NCBI RefSeq assembly: GCF_001895005.1
Contig: NZ_BCXH01000011.1
Span: forward strand, 124,001 to 188,000
From: Rhodococcus yunnanensis NBRC 103083
GTDB taxonomy: Bacteria; Actinomycetota; Actinomycetes; Mycobacteriales; Mycobacteriaceae
Direction of reading: 5' to 3'
Length of the DNA: 64,000 nucleotides
Part shown: positions 1-8,868 of the stretch, in pieces
How the letters are laid out: each line of letters opens with the position of its first letter
Position numbering within the stretch: the stretch's first letter is position 1
Position numbers and translations under genes: made by a program
The notes under the pieces: generated by a model
The model's input: only the letters and a program-made list of their open reading frames with translations
Told to the model about the DNA's origin: nothing
Databases searched by the model: none

Positions 1-1
1 T

Positions 2-550
2 CGCGCCAGATTTCAGTGCATGACAGTGGGGATCTCGTCGTCGATGGAAGGCGATAACTTTCTGCGCTCCATCGCGTACGCGACCATCGACGTCATGGCC
101 ACCATGGTCAGCCATCGCAACGCGGCCGTCGAATGCAACGATCCGGTCGCCTCCGCCCTTCTCGGTCGTATTGTCGCCGATCAAGAGCTTCAGGTGGCCT
201 TCCTCCGCTCGATCGGCGCCGCGGCACTCGACATCGCCCCCGCGCAGATGGCGGCGGCCATCACGGAAGTCATCATGAATTTTCAGATGCCTGGCATCGG
301 TCTGCCGGGATTCGAACGCAGCGCCATGCTGATCGCGCGCGACGGAATCTACGATCTCCGACGTCATCTCGACGAGGTGCTGCTGCCCGCGCTCGCGCAC
401 TGGCGACTCTTCGAGCGCGCCGAGCTCGGTCTCGGTGCCCGAAGTACCTCGATCCTGTCCGGTTTTCTCGACGACCTGGAGATCCAGGCAGCAGGCGTCG
501 AGTCGGCGGATGGTGCGGCCATGCAGGCCAGAAGGCTCCGGGCGTCCTAG
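2..550 (+). CDS. Acyl-ACP desaturase (FA_desaturase_2 family), 5'-truncated
   Basis: The frame is open to the left edge, so this is the C-terminal part of a longer gene. The visible protein reads SHRNAAVECNDP, then IVADQELQ, then VIMNFQMPGIGLPGF and ARDGIYDLRRHLDEV. This closely follows mycobacterial DesA1/DesA2, soluble di-iron desaturases that act on acyl chains carried by acyl carrier protein (often as mycolic acid precursors). In the family the second iron ligand set is an E/DxxH motif; here the equivalent stretch is DQELQ, with Gln where His is usual, as in DesA2-like members whose metal site is doubtful. Activity is therefore uncertain. An internal ATG at 20 exists but lies inside the conserved domain and is not the true start. 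A hairpin follows the stop at 596-629. Confidence 0.85.
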   Translation, partial: RARFQCMTVGISSSMEGDNFLRSIAYATIDVMATMVSHRNAAVECNDPVASALLGRIVADQELQVAFLRSIGAAALDIAPAQMAAAITEVIMNFQMPGIGLPGFERSAMLIARDGIYDLRRHLDEVLLPALAHWRLFERAELGLGARSTSILSGFLDDLEIQAAGVESADGAAMQARRLRAS

Positions 551-918
551 CGACGACGCCCGACCAAGAGAACCCCGGGGGGTCCGTGGGACAGTCCTCT
601 CTTCGGTTCCGTGAGGAATCGGAGAGAGGGCGCACCTGCCAGGCGGCGTGACGTCTGCGGTCCTCGTCCCAGTGGCACGACGCTGAACAGTCAGGGCAGT
701 TGCGCAGTGAGGGCGGACGCCTGAAGATCGGGCCCCCGCTGCGTACCGCGTCGTCTATTCTGGGGCCGGGACATCGGGCGGGTTCGGTCGATTTTCCGAT
801 TGCGAGCACCGCGTCGGCGGAATCATGCTCGGGGGCAATGGCGTAGGACATGCCGATGCCGCAATCGGTGGTCGTCTTCCTCGGTCGGTTCTCGTCGCCA
901 TCGACCGGAGGTGCACTC
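551..918. other. Intergenic region between desaturase and universal stress gene
   Basis: These 368 bases hold no convincing gene. The first third contains the terminator hairpin of the desaturase (596-629). The rest must carry the promoter of the stress protein gene; I could not recognise a clear -10/-35 pair or a DosR-type palindrome. Confidence 0.5.
596..629 (+). terminator. Hairpin terminator of the desaturase gene
   Basis: Arms CCTCTCTTCGGTTCC (596-610) and GGAATCGGAGAGAGG (615-629) pair over 15 bp, with two G-U wobbles and a GTGA tetraloop. It begins 45 bases after the stop codon. No U-tract follows, which is common for actinobacterial terminators. Confidence 0.6.
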
Positions 919-1776
919 GTGACAGGCTCGCACACCATCGTCGTCGGAATCGACGGTTCCGAATCGGCCAATCGCGCCGTCGTCTGGGCCGCGCAGGCCG
1001 CCGCGTCGCGCGGGTGGACGTTGCGGATCGTCATCGCGGTCGACCCGCCACACCATCTTTCCGACGAGGACAGGATCGAGTTCCGCGCGGTGGCAGAGGC
1101 ACGAGTGGCCGCGGCGGAAATTCTGGCTGCAGAATCCGTCGATCAGGGACAGTTCGACGTAGTCGTGGAGGCAGCGGACGGCAAGGTCGTCGAAGTTCTG
1201 ATGGCCGAATCCGCGGGTAGCGAATCGATCGTTCTCGGTGCAAGCGGGTTGGGCGAGTCCGATTCGGGGGTCATCGGTTCGGCGGCCGTAGCGTTGAGTG
1301 CCCACGGCTCCTCACCCGTCGTCGTCGTACGAGGCCGCAGCATCGACGGCCTCCCGCCGACGTACGGCCCGGTCGTCGTCGGCATCGACGGTTCGGCGCA
1401 GGGGCAATCGGCGGTCGCCGCTGCGTTCGACGAAGCAGCGCAACGCAACTCGCCCCTGATCGCCGTGCACGTCTGGTCGGACGTGAGTCTCGCGCAGGTC
1501 TCCGGGGTGCCGCGGGACTGGGAGTCCATCGCCGTGTCGGAAGAAGCCGTGCTTGCCGAAAGCCTGGCGGGATGGCAGGAGAAGTATCCCGACGTCGAGG
1601 TACGGCGGATCGTCGCCCAGGATCGTCCGGTCCGAGTGCTGAGCCAGCTGTCGGAGCAAGCCTCGCTGATCGTCGTCGGCAATCGAGGTCGCGGCGGATT
1701 CACCGGAATGCTGCTCGGGTCGACGAGCTATGCGCTCATCCACACCGCGGACTGCCCGGTGATGGTGGTGCGTTAG
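919..1776 (+). CDS. Universal stress protein, tandem UspA domains
   Basis: About 285 residues with two Usp domains, each opening with a VVVGIDGS strand-loop (near residues 9 and 151). The second domain ends with the nucleotide-binding signature GNRGRGGFTGMLLGSTS (G-2x-G-9x-G-S/T). The first domain has the corresponding GASGLGESDSGVIGSAAVAL. Tandem Usp proteins of this size are typical of mycobacteria and rhodococci and bind ATP during dormancy, hypoxia or stress. I chose the GTG at 919 because GGAGG lies 7 bases upstream and the IVVGIDGS motif follows directly; an ATG at 850 would add a non-homologous tail. The stop overlaps the stop of the convergent cupin gene. Confidence 0.88.
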   Translation: MTGSHTIVVGIDGSESANRAVVWAAQAAASRGWTLRIVIAVDPPHHLSDEDRIEFRAVAEARVAAAEILAAESVDQGQFDVVVEAADGKVVEVLMAESAGSESIVLGASGLGESDSGVIGSAAVALSAHGSSPVVVVRGRSIDGLPPTYGPVVVGIDGSAQGQSAVAAAFDEAAQRNSPLIAVHVWSDVSLAQVSGVPRDWESIAVSEEAVLAESLAGWQEKYPDVEVRRIVAQDRPVRVLSQLSEQASLIVVGNRGRGGFTGMLLGSTSYALIHTADCPVMVVR

Positions 1777-2099
1777 ACAGCCACGGTCAGTAGGAAGGCG
1801 ACATCTTCGAGCGCCTCGACGCTGTGCCGCGCGTCGGGCACGACCAGAAGGTCGCCCGCCGAGCCCTTCCAGGATTTCTCGCCACTGACCAGCATGAGCT
1901 GACCGCTCAGAACGAGGACTGTGGATTCACCCGAGAGATCGTGTTCGGCCAACTTGTTGCCTGCGACCAGTGCAACGACGGTCTGACGAAGATGCCGTTG
2001 ATGGCCGCCGTACACGGTCTGCGAACTACGGCCACTGGACGCGCCCACGGCAAGTTTGAGCTGTTGTCGGGCAAGGGCTGTGAGTGACTTCTTGTCCAT
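1773..2099 (-). CDS. Small cupin-domain protein
   Basis: A 108-residue single-domain protein. The segment KLAEHDLSGESTVLVLSGQL followed by GDLLVVPDARHSVEALEDV has the spacing of the two cupin motifs (GxxxxxHxH... and GD...PxxxxH), so a small beta-barrel is expected. The first motif keeps one His and a Glu. Proteins of this size act as metal-binding sensors or enzymes, but nothing here fixes a substrate. ATG 2099 is chosen; a GTG at 2117 would add six residues. The gene converges on the universal stress gene, and their stop codons overlap by 4 bases. Confidence 0.75.
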   Translation of the reverse strand: MDKKSLTALARQQLKLAVGASSGRSSQTVYGGHQRHLRQTVVALVAGNKLAEHDLSGESTVLVLSGQLMLVSGEKSWKGSAGDLLVVPDARHSVEALEDVAFLLTVAV

Positions 2100-2160
2100 G
2101 GGCCCAGTATGGCTCACCGACGCATGCGCGGAGAGCGGACTGACCGAAAGTCCGTGTGAA

Positions 2161-2667
2161 TCAGAGAGTTTGGTAAGCCTTGCCGTACTGGACGAAGCGG
2201 TAGCGAATGTTCTCGTTGCTGCTTGTCTGCCACTCGCCTGCCACCGACGTCCACCCGTCCGGAACGGCCGGTGCCGCGGTGTCCCCGTCGATCTGCAGGT
2301 CGATTTCGGTCACCTGAAGCTCGGTCGCGAACGGCAGTGCGGCGCGGTAGATTTCGCCGCCACCGATGACCCAGACCATCTCCGCGTCGGATGCTGCCAC
2401 GAGTCCGTCCTCCAGGCTCGAGACAGGCTCTGCGCCGTCGGCGCGCCACGTCGTGTTGCGCGTGACGACGATGTTCCGACGACCCGGCAGCGGCCGAAAC
2501 CTGGGGGGCAGGGAATCCCACGTCTTGCGGCCCATGATCACCGGATGATGCAGTGTCATGGCCTTGAAGTGCGCAGTGTCCTCGGGGACGCGCCAGGGGA
2601 TCGACCCGGCGTCGCCGATTGCCCCGCCGACGGTCTGCGCCCAGATCAGGCCGACGTTCGGAGTCAT
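2161..2667 (-). CDS. folA: Dihydrofolate reductase
   Basis: A 168-residue protein of normal bacterial DHFR length. It shows the N-terminal [20 protein letters not shown] strand with the Trp-Arg-Val-Pro-Glu-Asp substrate loop (catalytic acidic residue in [11 protein letters not shown]), then the NADPH-binding [10 protein letters not shown] and [10 protein letters not shown], and [15 protein letters not shown]. It reduces dihydrofolate to tetrahydrofolate with NADPH, recycling the dihydrofolate made by the thymidylate synthase encoded just upstream. The start ATG (2667) overlaps the thyA stop by 4 bases (ATGA), so the two are translated as a coupled pair. Confidence 0.97.
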   Translation of the reverse strand: MTPNVGLIWAQTVGGAIGDAGSIPWRVPEDTAHFKAMTLHHPVIMGRKTWDSLPPRFRPLPGRRNIVVTRNTTWRADGAEPVSSLEDGLVAASDAEMVWVIGGGEIYRAALPFATELQVTEIDLQIDGDTAAPAVPDGWTSVAGEWQTSSNENIRYRFVQYGKAYQTL

Positions 2668-3461
2668 ACCGCTACCGGGGCCTTGATGGCCGGATGGTGC
2701 TGATAATCGACGATCTCGATGTCCTCGAATGTGTACTCGAAGATCGAATCACGGTGCGCCAGTTGGAGCTTCGGGTACGGGTACGCCTCACGCGTCAACT
2801 GTTCGGTGACCTGGTCGCGATGGTTGTCGTAGATGTGGCAGTCGCCGCCGGTCCAGACGAAGTCGCCCACCTCCAGGCCCACCTGTGCCGCGACCATGTG
2901 CGTCAGCAACGCGTAGCTCGCGATGTTGAACGGCACGCCGAGGAACAGATCCGCGCTGCGCTGGTACAGCTGGCACGAGAGTTTGCCGTCGGCGACGTAG
3001 AACTGGAAGAACGCATGGCACGGGGCGAGCGCCATCTGCGGAATGTCGGCGACGTTCCACGACGAGACGATCATGCGACGCGAATCAGGATCGCTGCGCA
3101 GCGTCCCGAGAACCTGGGTGATCTGGTCGATGTGCTCGCCGGACGGGGTGGGCCACGAACGCCACTGCACGCCGTATACCGGTCCGAGCTCGCCGTCCGG
3201 ATCGGCCCACTCGTCCCAGATGCTGACCTTGTGTTCCTGCAACCACTTCACGTTGGACTCGCCACGCAGGAACCAGAGCAACTCGTAGACGATGGACTTC
3301 AGATGCACCTTCTTGGTGGTGATCAGCGGAAAACCCTCGGACAGGTCGAAGCGCATCTGATGACCGAAGACACTGGTCGTGCCTGTGCCCGTGCGGTCGG
3401 ATTTGGCGGTGCCGGTCTCGAGAACATGACGCAGCAGGTCCTCGTACGGGGTAGGAACCAT
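2664..3461 (-). CDS. thyA: Thymidylate synthase ThyA
   Basis: A 265-residue protein, the standard ThyA length. It has [17 protein letters not shown] at the N terminus, the dUMP and folate region [17 protein letters not shown], the catalytic cysteine in [14 protein letters not shown], then [20 protein letters not shown] and [12 protein letters not shown], and the C-terminal IKAPVAV. It methylates dUMP to dTMP using methylene-tetrahydrofolate. The frame stays open far upstream (to 4061), but only the ATG at 3461 starts at the family N terminus ([10 protein letters not shown]); the longer frame is antisense to the neighbouring glycosylase. First gene of the thyA-folA operon. Confidence 0.97.
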   Translation of the reverse strand: MVPTPYEDLLRHVLETGTAKSDRTGTGTTSVFGHQMRFDLSEGFPLITTKKVHLKSIVYELLWFLRGESNVKWLQEHKVSIWDEWADPDGELGPVYGVQWRSWPTPSGEHIDQITQVLGTLRSDPDSRRMIVSSWNVADIPQMALAPCHAFFQFYVADGKLSCQLYQRSADLFLGVPFNIASYALLTHMVAAQVGLEVGDFVWTGGDCHIYDNHRDQVTEQLTREAYPYPKLQLAHRDSIFEYTFEDIEIVDYQHHPAIKAPVAV

Positions 3462-3528
3462 CACGGTGACCGAGTGTAGTGCGTCGACAACATGCGTGTG
3501 CATGCGCTGCATCCGCATAATGGGGGGC

Positions 3529-4395
3529 ATGCCCGAACTACCCGAGGTCGAAGCGCTCGCCGGGTTCCTACGCGAGCACGCTGTCGGATCCGTGATCGGC
3601 CGTATCGACATCGCGGCTCTGAGCGTGTTGAAAACGTTCGACCCCCCGATTTCCGAACTGCAGGGCCGTGATGTCACCGACGCGGCCAGATTCGGCAAGC
3701 ATCTCGCGCTGCAGGCGGGGGATCTGTGGCTCATCACGCACCTGTCGCGGGGCGGATGGCTGCGCTGGACGGACAACCCGAGCACGGCCCCACCGAAACC
3801 GGGGAAGGGGCCGTTGGCACTGCGGGTCCACTTCTTCACACCCGAGGGGCTCACGCCTGCCTTCGACCTCACCGAGGCCGGAACCAAGAAGCGGCTCGCG
3901 GTCTGGGTGGTACACGATCCCCAGCAGGTGCCGGGTGTTGCGCGCCTCGGTCCCGACGCTCTTGTCGTCACCGAATCGGAGTTCGCCGAGATTCTCGGGG
4001 GTACGACGGCCCGGCTCAAGACGTCCCTGGTCGACCAGTCCCTCCTCGCAGGAATCGGCAACGCTTATTCCGACGAGATTCTGCACGTGGCGAAGTTGTC
4101 GCCGTTCGCGTCCTCGAGCAAGCTCGATGCCGAGTCGGTGTCGGTTCTCTATCGGGCGATGCGGGAAGTTCTGCTCGACGCAGTGACCCGTTCCGAAGGA
4201 CAGGACGCCGCGCGCCTGAAAGGCGAAAAGCGTTCGGGTATGCGGGTGCATGCTCGCACGGGGCTTCCATGCCCGGTGTGCGGCGACCCCGTCCGCGAAG
4301 TCTCGTACGCCGAGCGCTCGTTCCAGTACTGCGCGACGTGTCAGACCGGCGGCAAGATCCTCGCCGACCGCCGGATGTCGCGCCTGCTCAAATGA
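3529..4395 (+). CDS. Fpg/Nei-family DNA glycosylase
   Basis: A 288-residue base-excision repair enzyme that begins [12 protein letters not shown], with the catalytic Pro2-Glu3 that demand this start. It has the helix-two-turn-helix segment [20 protein letters not shown] and a C-terminal zinc finger with CPVCGDPV...[10 protein letters not shown]. The finger ends [13 protein letters not shown] rather than the classic QR(Y/P) end, which places it with actinobacterial Nei2 or Rv0944-like members rather than MutM proper. It excises oxidised bases and nicks the abasic site. It is divergent from thyA. The last 8 bases overlap the end of the convergent carboxylesterase gene. Confidence 0.9.
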   Translation: MPELPEVEALAGFLREHAVGSVIGRIDIAALSVLKTFDPPISELQGRDVTDAARFGKHLALQAGDLWLITHLSRGGWLRWTDNPSTAPPKPGKGPLALRVHFFTPEGLTPAFDLTEAGTKKRLAVWVVHDPQQVPGVARLGPDALVVTESEFAEILGGTTARLKTSLVDQSLLAGIGNAYSDEILHVAKLSPFASSSKLDAESVSVLYRAMREVLLDAVTRSEGQDAARLKGEKRSGMRVHARTGLPCPVCGDPVREVSYAERSFQYCATCQTGGKILADRRMSRLLK

Positions 4396-5941
4396 CCGAG
4401 GTCTCTGTCGGCTCGGTCTTCTGGCTCGCGTAGCCGCGGTAGCCTTCCCACGCTCGACGGCGGTCGCGCCTGGGATCGCGCTGCACGCGGGTTCGAGTAT
4501 CGAAGACGAGCGTCTCGCGTGCGTGTTCGTCGTACTTGGGCCACGACTCCAGCGGCGCTCCGGTGGTGGCGAACTGCAGCCACTGCGATTGCACCTTCTC
4601 GGTCACGTCCGCGAAGGCCTTGCGACCTCCGGGCACGGTCATCAACTTTCCGAAGGTGGTGCCGCTGATGCCGAAGACTGCGAAGAGTTCGAATCCGTGA
4701 GTGGCATCGAGTCCGAGCCATTTCATGACGCGTGGAGCGAAATCGTATCGGTAGCTGTAAGTGGGTGCTCGACGCGAATGTGCCTCCGCCACTTCGAGCG
4801 ACGGTTTCCAGAATGTGAAGTCGCCGCCGATGTCGATGGCAGCGGCCTCACCTGGGTATCCCGGATATGCCTCGGTGACAACGTTCTTGGCTGCCGGATC
4901 GGTGAGCGAGAACAACTTGTCGATGCGTTCGGGGTTGGTGGGAAGCGCGTCGAGCACCTTGGGGAACAGCGTGCCCTCGCGGGAGTTCGTTCCGATGATC
5001 AGAGGAACCGGGTGCGCGGAGCCACCGATGTAGGCGTCGAGTGGGTTCTGTGGGAGGAACTCGCCGTCGACGACGGGCCCGAACGGGAACAGGCCTGGGG
5101 TGCGCGCCGACACCGCCGCGCCGAGCTTCGTTCCTGCGCGGCCGAGTTGGGTCACGTCCGCGGTGTCGAGTGCGTGTGCTGCATCGCCGCCGTCGCCCAG
5201 GAAGTCGAGGAACTCGCGTGCCCACTGTGTCGCATTCTCGTGGGTCGCGACCATGCCGGGAGCCGAGCTCTCGGCGATGGCCTGCGCGAACAGTCCTTCG
5301 GCAGCGGGAGTCGTCAGCAGAGTCGTGACGGCATTACCTCCAGCCGATTCCCCGAAGATCGTCACGTTCTCCGGGTCCCCACCGAACTGGCCGATGTTGA
5401 GCTGAACCCATTCGAGAGCGGCAACCTGATCTCGCAGACCGAGATTGGAGTCGAACTGGCGACTCGGACCGGAGAACTGAGTCAGGTCGAGGTAGCCCAG
5501 CGCGCCGAGCCGGTAGTTGATGGACACGTAGATGATGCCGTCGCTGTCCTCGAGCGACCGGCGTACCAATGAACCGCCGCCGTACAGCGGGGTCGCCGAC
5601 GTGCCGAGCGTGTACGCGCCGCCGTGGATGAACACCATGACCGGGCGCGGTGTTGCGCTGGGCCGACCGGGCGCGAGGACGTTGAGCGTCAAGCAGTCTT
5701 CACTGGTGGGTTGGTACTTGCCGATCGACACCATCGTTCCGCGCTTGTGCTGCGCCGAGGCGTTGCCCCACTCGGTCGCGTCGCGAACACCCTTCCACGG
5801 CGTCGCAGGCTGCGGAGCGCGCAATCGGAGCGGCCCGATCGGGGGCGCCGCATACGGGATGCCCCTCCACGTGACGAGCTCACCGACGACCTTGCCTTCG
5901 ACGACTCCGTCGAGTGTCGCAACTCTGGTGTTCACAGACAT
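4388..5941 (-). CDS. Type-B carboxylesterase / lipase family protein
   Basis: A 517-residue alpha/beta hydrolase of the carboxylesterase type B family (PnbA-like). Visible signatures are the oxyanion-hole VFIHGGAYTLG, the nucleophile elbow VTIFGESAGGNAVTTLL (catalytic Ser in GESAGG), the acid in IGTNSREGTLFP and the histidine in LDATHGFELFAVFG, so the catalytic triad is complete. No signal peptide is seen, so it is probably cytosolic. It hydrolyses carboxylic esters; the natural substrate cannot be told from sequence. The ATG at 5941 (MSVNTRVATLDGVVEG) matches the family start; upstream in-frame sequence is antisense to the MOSC gene. Divergent from the MOSC gene. Confidence 0.92.
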   Translation of the reverse strand: MSVNTRVATLDGVVEGKVVGELVTWRGIPYAAPPIGPLRLRAPQPATPWKGVRDATEWGNASAQHKRGTMVSIGKYQPTSEDCLTLNVLAPGRPSATPRPVMVFIHGGAYTLGTSATPLYGGGSLVRRSLEDSDGIIYVSINYRLGALGYLDLTQFSGPSRQFDSNLGLRDQVAALEWVQLNIGQFGGDPENVTIFGESAGGNAVTTLLTTPAAEGLFAQAIAESSAPGMVATHENATQWAREFLDFLGDGGDAAHALDTADVTQLGRAGTKLGAAVSARTPGLFPFGPVVDGEFLPQNPLDAYIGGSAHPVPLIIGTNSREGTLFPKVLDALPTNPERIDKLFSLTDPAAKNVVTEAYPGYPGEAAAIDIGGDFTFWKPSLEVAEAHSRRAPTYSYRYDFAPRVMKWLGLDATHGFELFAVFGISGTTFGKLMTVPGGRKAFADVTEKVQSQWLQFATTGAPLESWPKYDEHARETLVFDTRTRVQRDPRRDRRRAWEGYRGYASQKTEPTETSVI

Positions 5942-6005
5942 GTCGGAAAGTGTACGGAAGCAACTTACCGCCGGGTAGGTCTTCGCTCGGGGCAGAATGC
6001 TCGGC

Positions 6006-6581
6006 ATGGCTTTCGAGTACCGCGCCGAGATTCTCCAGCTTCTCGTCTCGCCTGCACATGCGTATTTCGGGCGGTCGAAGGACGGGCCTGCGAAGGACGT
6101 CTCGACCGATCTGGTCGATCGAGTGGAGATCGTCGCGAACAAGGGCATACGCGGAGATCGGTTCTTCGGGGTGAAGGCACACACGGAGGCCGCGGTGACA
6201 TTTCTTGCCGTCGAAGCCTGGGAGGCCGTCGGGGGCGTGCTGTCCACCGACATGCCCGACACGTCCGTGGCCAGGCGCAACGTCGTCGTGCGCGGGGTGG
6301 AGCTCGACCCGCTGCGCGGCCTCGAATTCGAACTGGATTCGGGCGACGGTCCGGTCCGGTTCCGCGGCGGGCGGCCTGCGCATCCGTGCGTCTGGATGGA
6401 CACGATGGTGGTCGACGGCGCCCGCAAGGCGTTGATCGGGCGAGGTGGGCTCCGCGCGGAGCCGCTGACCGACGGCATCCTGCGTGTCGGCACGGTGACG
6501 GTGCGATCGCCCGTCGAACTCGATGTCTCCCGAGCGGGCGCGCAGGTGAAGCGGGCGCAACCCCTGAAAGTGGCGGAGTGA
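6006..6581 (+). CDS. MOSC domain-containing protein
   Basis: A protein of about 191 residues (194 if the ATG at 5997 is used). The MOSC (molybdenum cofactor sulfurase C-terminal) fold is indicated by GIRGDRFFGVKAHTEAAVTFLA, SVARRNVVVRGVELDPL, and the conserved cysteine in GGRPAHPCVWMD. Stand-alone MOSC proteins are thought to carry sulfur or bind molybdenum cofactor; the exact role of this one is unknown. It is transcribed divergently from the carboxylesterase gene. Neither candidate start has a strong ribosome binding site. Confidence 0.85.
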   Translation: MAFEYRAEILQLLVSPAHAYFGRSKDGPAKDVSTDLVDRVEIVANKGIRGDRFFGVKAHTEAAVTFLAVEAWEAVGGVLSTDMPDTSVARRNVVVRGVELDPLRGLEFELDSGDGPVRFRGGRPAHPCVWMDTMVVDGARKALIGRGGLRAEPLTDGILRVGTVTVRSPVELDVSRAGAQVKRAQPLKVAE

Positions 6582-6751
6582 GCGGCAGGCCGAGCTCGTT
6601 CGTACGTTCGTGCAGCTGCAGTCGTTGATGGGCCAGAGCACGAAGGGCACACTGAAGGGATGTTCGGTCGATACCGAGTCCGTGAAAAACGAGTCTCGTG
6701 ACCACCGTCTCCCGTGAATACCGAAATTCCACACGTACAGGAAGGAAGCCG

Positions 6752-7936
6752 ATGTCCTTACCGCTGAGCGGTGTTCGCGTGCTCGAGCTCGGAAACTACA
6801 TCGCCGCACCGACAGCCGCCCGAATGTTGGCGGATTTCGGAGCCGAGGTCATCAAGGTCGAGCGTCCGGGGACCGGTGACGAAATTCGCAACTGGCGCTT
6901 GTACTCGGGCACCACCTCGATGCTGTATCGCACGATCAATCGCAACAAGAAGTCCATCGTGCTCGATCTTCGCACCGAGCAGGGGAGACAGGACGTCATC
7001 GATCTCGCCGCCAAGTGCGACATCGTGTTGGAGAACTTCCGGCCGGGCACCCTGGAGAAATGGGGGCTCTCGCCGGAGACGCTCAGCGTCAAGAACCCGG
7101 ATCTGATCGTCACGCGGATCTCGGCGTTCGGGCAGACCGGGCCGATGTCGCAACGTCCAGGTTTCGCCGCGGTCGCCGAGTCCTACGGCGGCTTCCGCAA
7201 TCTCGTCGGTGATCCCGACCGCCCACCGGTTCGGGTCGGTGTCTCGATCGGCGACTCGATCGCCGGCCTGTACGCCGCATTCGGTTGTGCCATGGCTCTT
7301 TTCCAGCGTCAGACGGCCAAGGGCGGGCTGCCTCTGGAACAGCGGTCGATCGACGTCGCACTCAACGAATCGATTCTGTCGATGATGGAATCACTGATCC
7401 CCGATTATCTGGCCTATGGCGTCGAGCGCGAACGCACCGGCGGCCGCATGGAAGGTATCGCGCCGTCCAACGCCTACCTGTGCAACGACGGTAGGTCCGT
7501 CGTCGTCGCGGGCAACGGCGATGCGATCTTCCAGCGCTACATGGACACCATCGGGCGTCCCGACCTCGGTGCCGATCCCGAACTCGCCACCAATGCCGGT
7601 CGCTGGACGCGACGGGACGAGCTGGACGCGGCGATCAGCGCGTGGACCGGAATGCGTTCGCGCGACGACGCATTGAAGCAACTCGATGCGGCGGGTGTGC
7701 CGTCGGGGCCGATCTACACCGCAGCCGACGTCGTCGCCGACGCGCAGTACGCGTCGAGAGACATGATTCAGACCTTCTCGGTCGACACCGGGGCCGACGA
7801 GCCCACCGACGTCGGTTTCGTCGGCATCGTCCCGGTCATCGGGGGTAAGTCGATTCCGATCAGATCGGTCGGCCCCGACCTCGGCGAGCACACGAGCGAA
7901 GTACTGCGAGATCTTCTGGGCAGGAAGGACGCCTGA
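6752..7936 (+). CDS. CaiB/BaiF-type (family III) CoA transferase
   Basis: A 394-residue protein with the family III N terminus LSGVRVLELGNYIAAPTAARMLADFGAEVIKVE, then NRNKKSIVLDLRTEQG and VLENFRPGTLEKWGL. The catalytic Asp expected in this family lies in the region NLVGDPDRPPVRVGVSIGDS. These enzymes move CoA between carboxylic acids by a ternary-complex mechanism. The ATG at 6752 has AGGAAG upstream and begins at the family motif; an earlier start at 6698 would add 18 non-homologous residues. First gene of a three-gene operon: its stop overlaps the start of the HMG-CoA-lyase-like gene (TGATG). Confidence 0.93.
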   Translation: MSLPLSGVRVLELGNYIAAPTAARMLADFGAEVIKVERPGTGDEIRNWRLYSGTTSMLYRTINRNKKSIVLDLRTEQGRQDVIDLAAKCDIVLENFRPGTLEKWGLSPETLSVKNPDLIVTRISAFGQTGPMSQRPGFAAVAESYGGFRNLVGDPDRPPVRVGVSIGDSIAGLYAAFGCAMALFQRQTAKGGLPLEQRSIDVALNESILSMMESLIPDYLAYGVERERTGGRMEGIAPSNAYLCNDGRSVVVAGNGDAIFQRYMDTIGRPDLGADPELATNAGRWTRRDELDAAISAWTGMRSRDDALKQLDAAGVPSGPIYTAADVVADAQYASRDMIQTFSVDTGADEPTDVGFVGIVPVIGGKSIPIRSVGPDLGEHTSEVLRDLLGRKDA

Positions 7937-8868
7937 TGTACGAGTTCGAACCGAAGGCGCAGCTGCGCGATGTGACGTTGCGCGACGGCTTGCAGTTGAC
8001 CGGCAAGATGCTCCCCACCGATCGCAAGCTCGGTCTCGCTCGGAGTCTGCTGGCGGCAGGAGTGCCCGCGTTGGAGATCGGTTCGATGGCTCGCGGAGAT
8101 CTGGTGCCGCCCATGGCGAACACGCTCGAGGTCATTGCCGAACTGACGGCCGAGGAACTGGAGAAATGCTGGGTCTGGGTCGCGACGCCCCGACACATCG
8201 ACAAGGCCGCAGCTGCAGGTGCGCGCAATTTCCAGTACTGCTTCTCGGCGTCGGACTCCCACAACAAGGCCAACATCGGCCGATCCACCGAGGACTCTCT
8301 CGCCGCGATGCCCGACGCCGTCGACATCACTCGCAGCGTCGACGGGCAGATCCAGCTGTGCATCGCGACGTCTTTCACGTGCCCGTTCGAAGGCCGCGTG
8401 CCGCAGGAACGCGTGCTGGCCATCGCGAACGACGACCGTGCCCAGGGCGCAACCGACATCGTCATCTGCGACACCCTCGGCCAGGCCGTACCGGCCCAGG
8501 TGGCCTCGCTCGTCGCCCTTGTCGACCGCGAATCACCGAAGCGGCGCATCGTGTTTCACGGCCATGACACGTGGGGCCTCGGAGTCGCGAACACGCTCGC
8601 GGCGATCACCGCAGGTGCCACGATGGTCGACGGTTCCCTCGGCGGACTCGGCGGATGCCCGTTCGCCCCCGGTGCCAGCGGCAACACCTCCAGCGAGGAC
8701 ATCCTGTTCGCGGTCCGACCCGACTGGTTCCGACCCGATACGCTGGCAACCATGGTCGACATCTCCGAGAAACTACTCGCCGAGCTGGGCGAGCCCATGC
8801 GCTCGAAAACCGTCGAGGGAGCACGCTCGAGCAGAGACCGAAATTCCGTGTTCGAGTGGGTCGTATGA
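7936..8868 (+). CDS. HMG-CoA lyase-like aldolase (HMGL/DRE-TIM family)
   Basis: A 310-residue TIM-barrel lyase. The N-terminal RDVTLRDGLQ is the DRE-TIM catalytic Arg-Asp motif, and FHGHDTWGLGVANTLAAI supplies the His-x-His metal ligands. The glycine-rich end DGSLGGLGGCPFAPGASGN contains the active-site cysteine (GGCPFAPGA) that marks true HMG-CoA-lyase-type enzymes and separates them from isopropylmalate synthases. It should cleave a 3-hydroxy-3-methyl-acyl-CoA into an acyl-CoA and a keto acid. It lies between a CoA transferase and a 2-hydroxyacid dehydrogenase with 1-bp and 4-bp overlaps, so it probably cleaves the CoA ester made by the transferase. Confidence 0.9.
   Translation: MYEFEPKAQLRDVTLRDGLQLTGKMLPTDRKLGLARSLLAAGVPALEIGSMARGDLVPPMANTLEVIAELTAEELEKCWVWVATPRHIDKAAAAGARNFQYCFSASDSHNKANIGRSTEDSLAAMPDAVDITRSVDGQIQLCIATSFTCPFEGRVPQERVLAIANDDRAQGATDIVICDTLGQAVPAQVASLVALVDRESPKRRIVFHGHDTWGLGVANTLAAITAGATMVDGSLGGLGGCPFAPGASGNTSSEDILFAVRPDWFRPDTLATMVDISEKLLAELGEPMRSKTVEGARSSRDRNSVFEWVV

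Noticed and set aside
300-320. tRNA T-arm-like sequence (GGGATTCGAACGC)
   Set aside because: It lies in the desaturase coding sequence, and no acceptor stem or anticodon arm can be built around it. A similar GGGTTCGAAG at 45359 was rejected for the same reason.
3462-4061. N-terminal extension of thymidylate synthase
   Set aside because: The frame stays open, but this part is antisense to the glycosylase and has no resemblance to ThyA; the normal 265-residue protein starts at 3461.
4250-5572. 440-residue plus-strand frame
   Set aside because: It is antisense to the well-supported carboxylesterase, begins inside the glycosylase gene and is rich in Arg, Gly and Glu as expected of a shadow frame.
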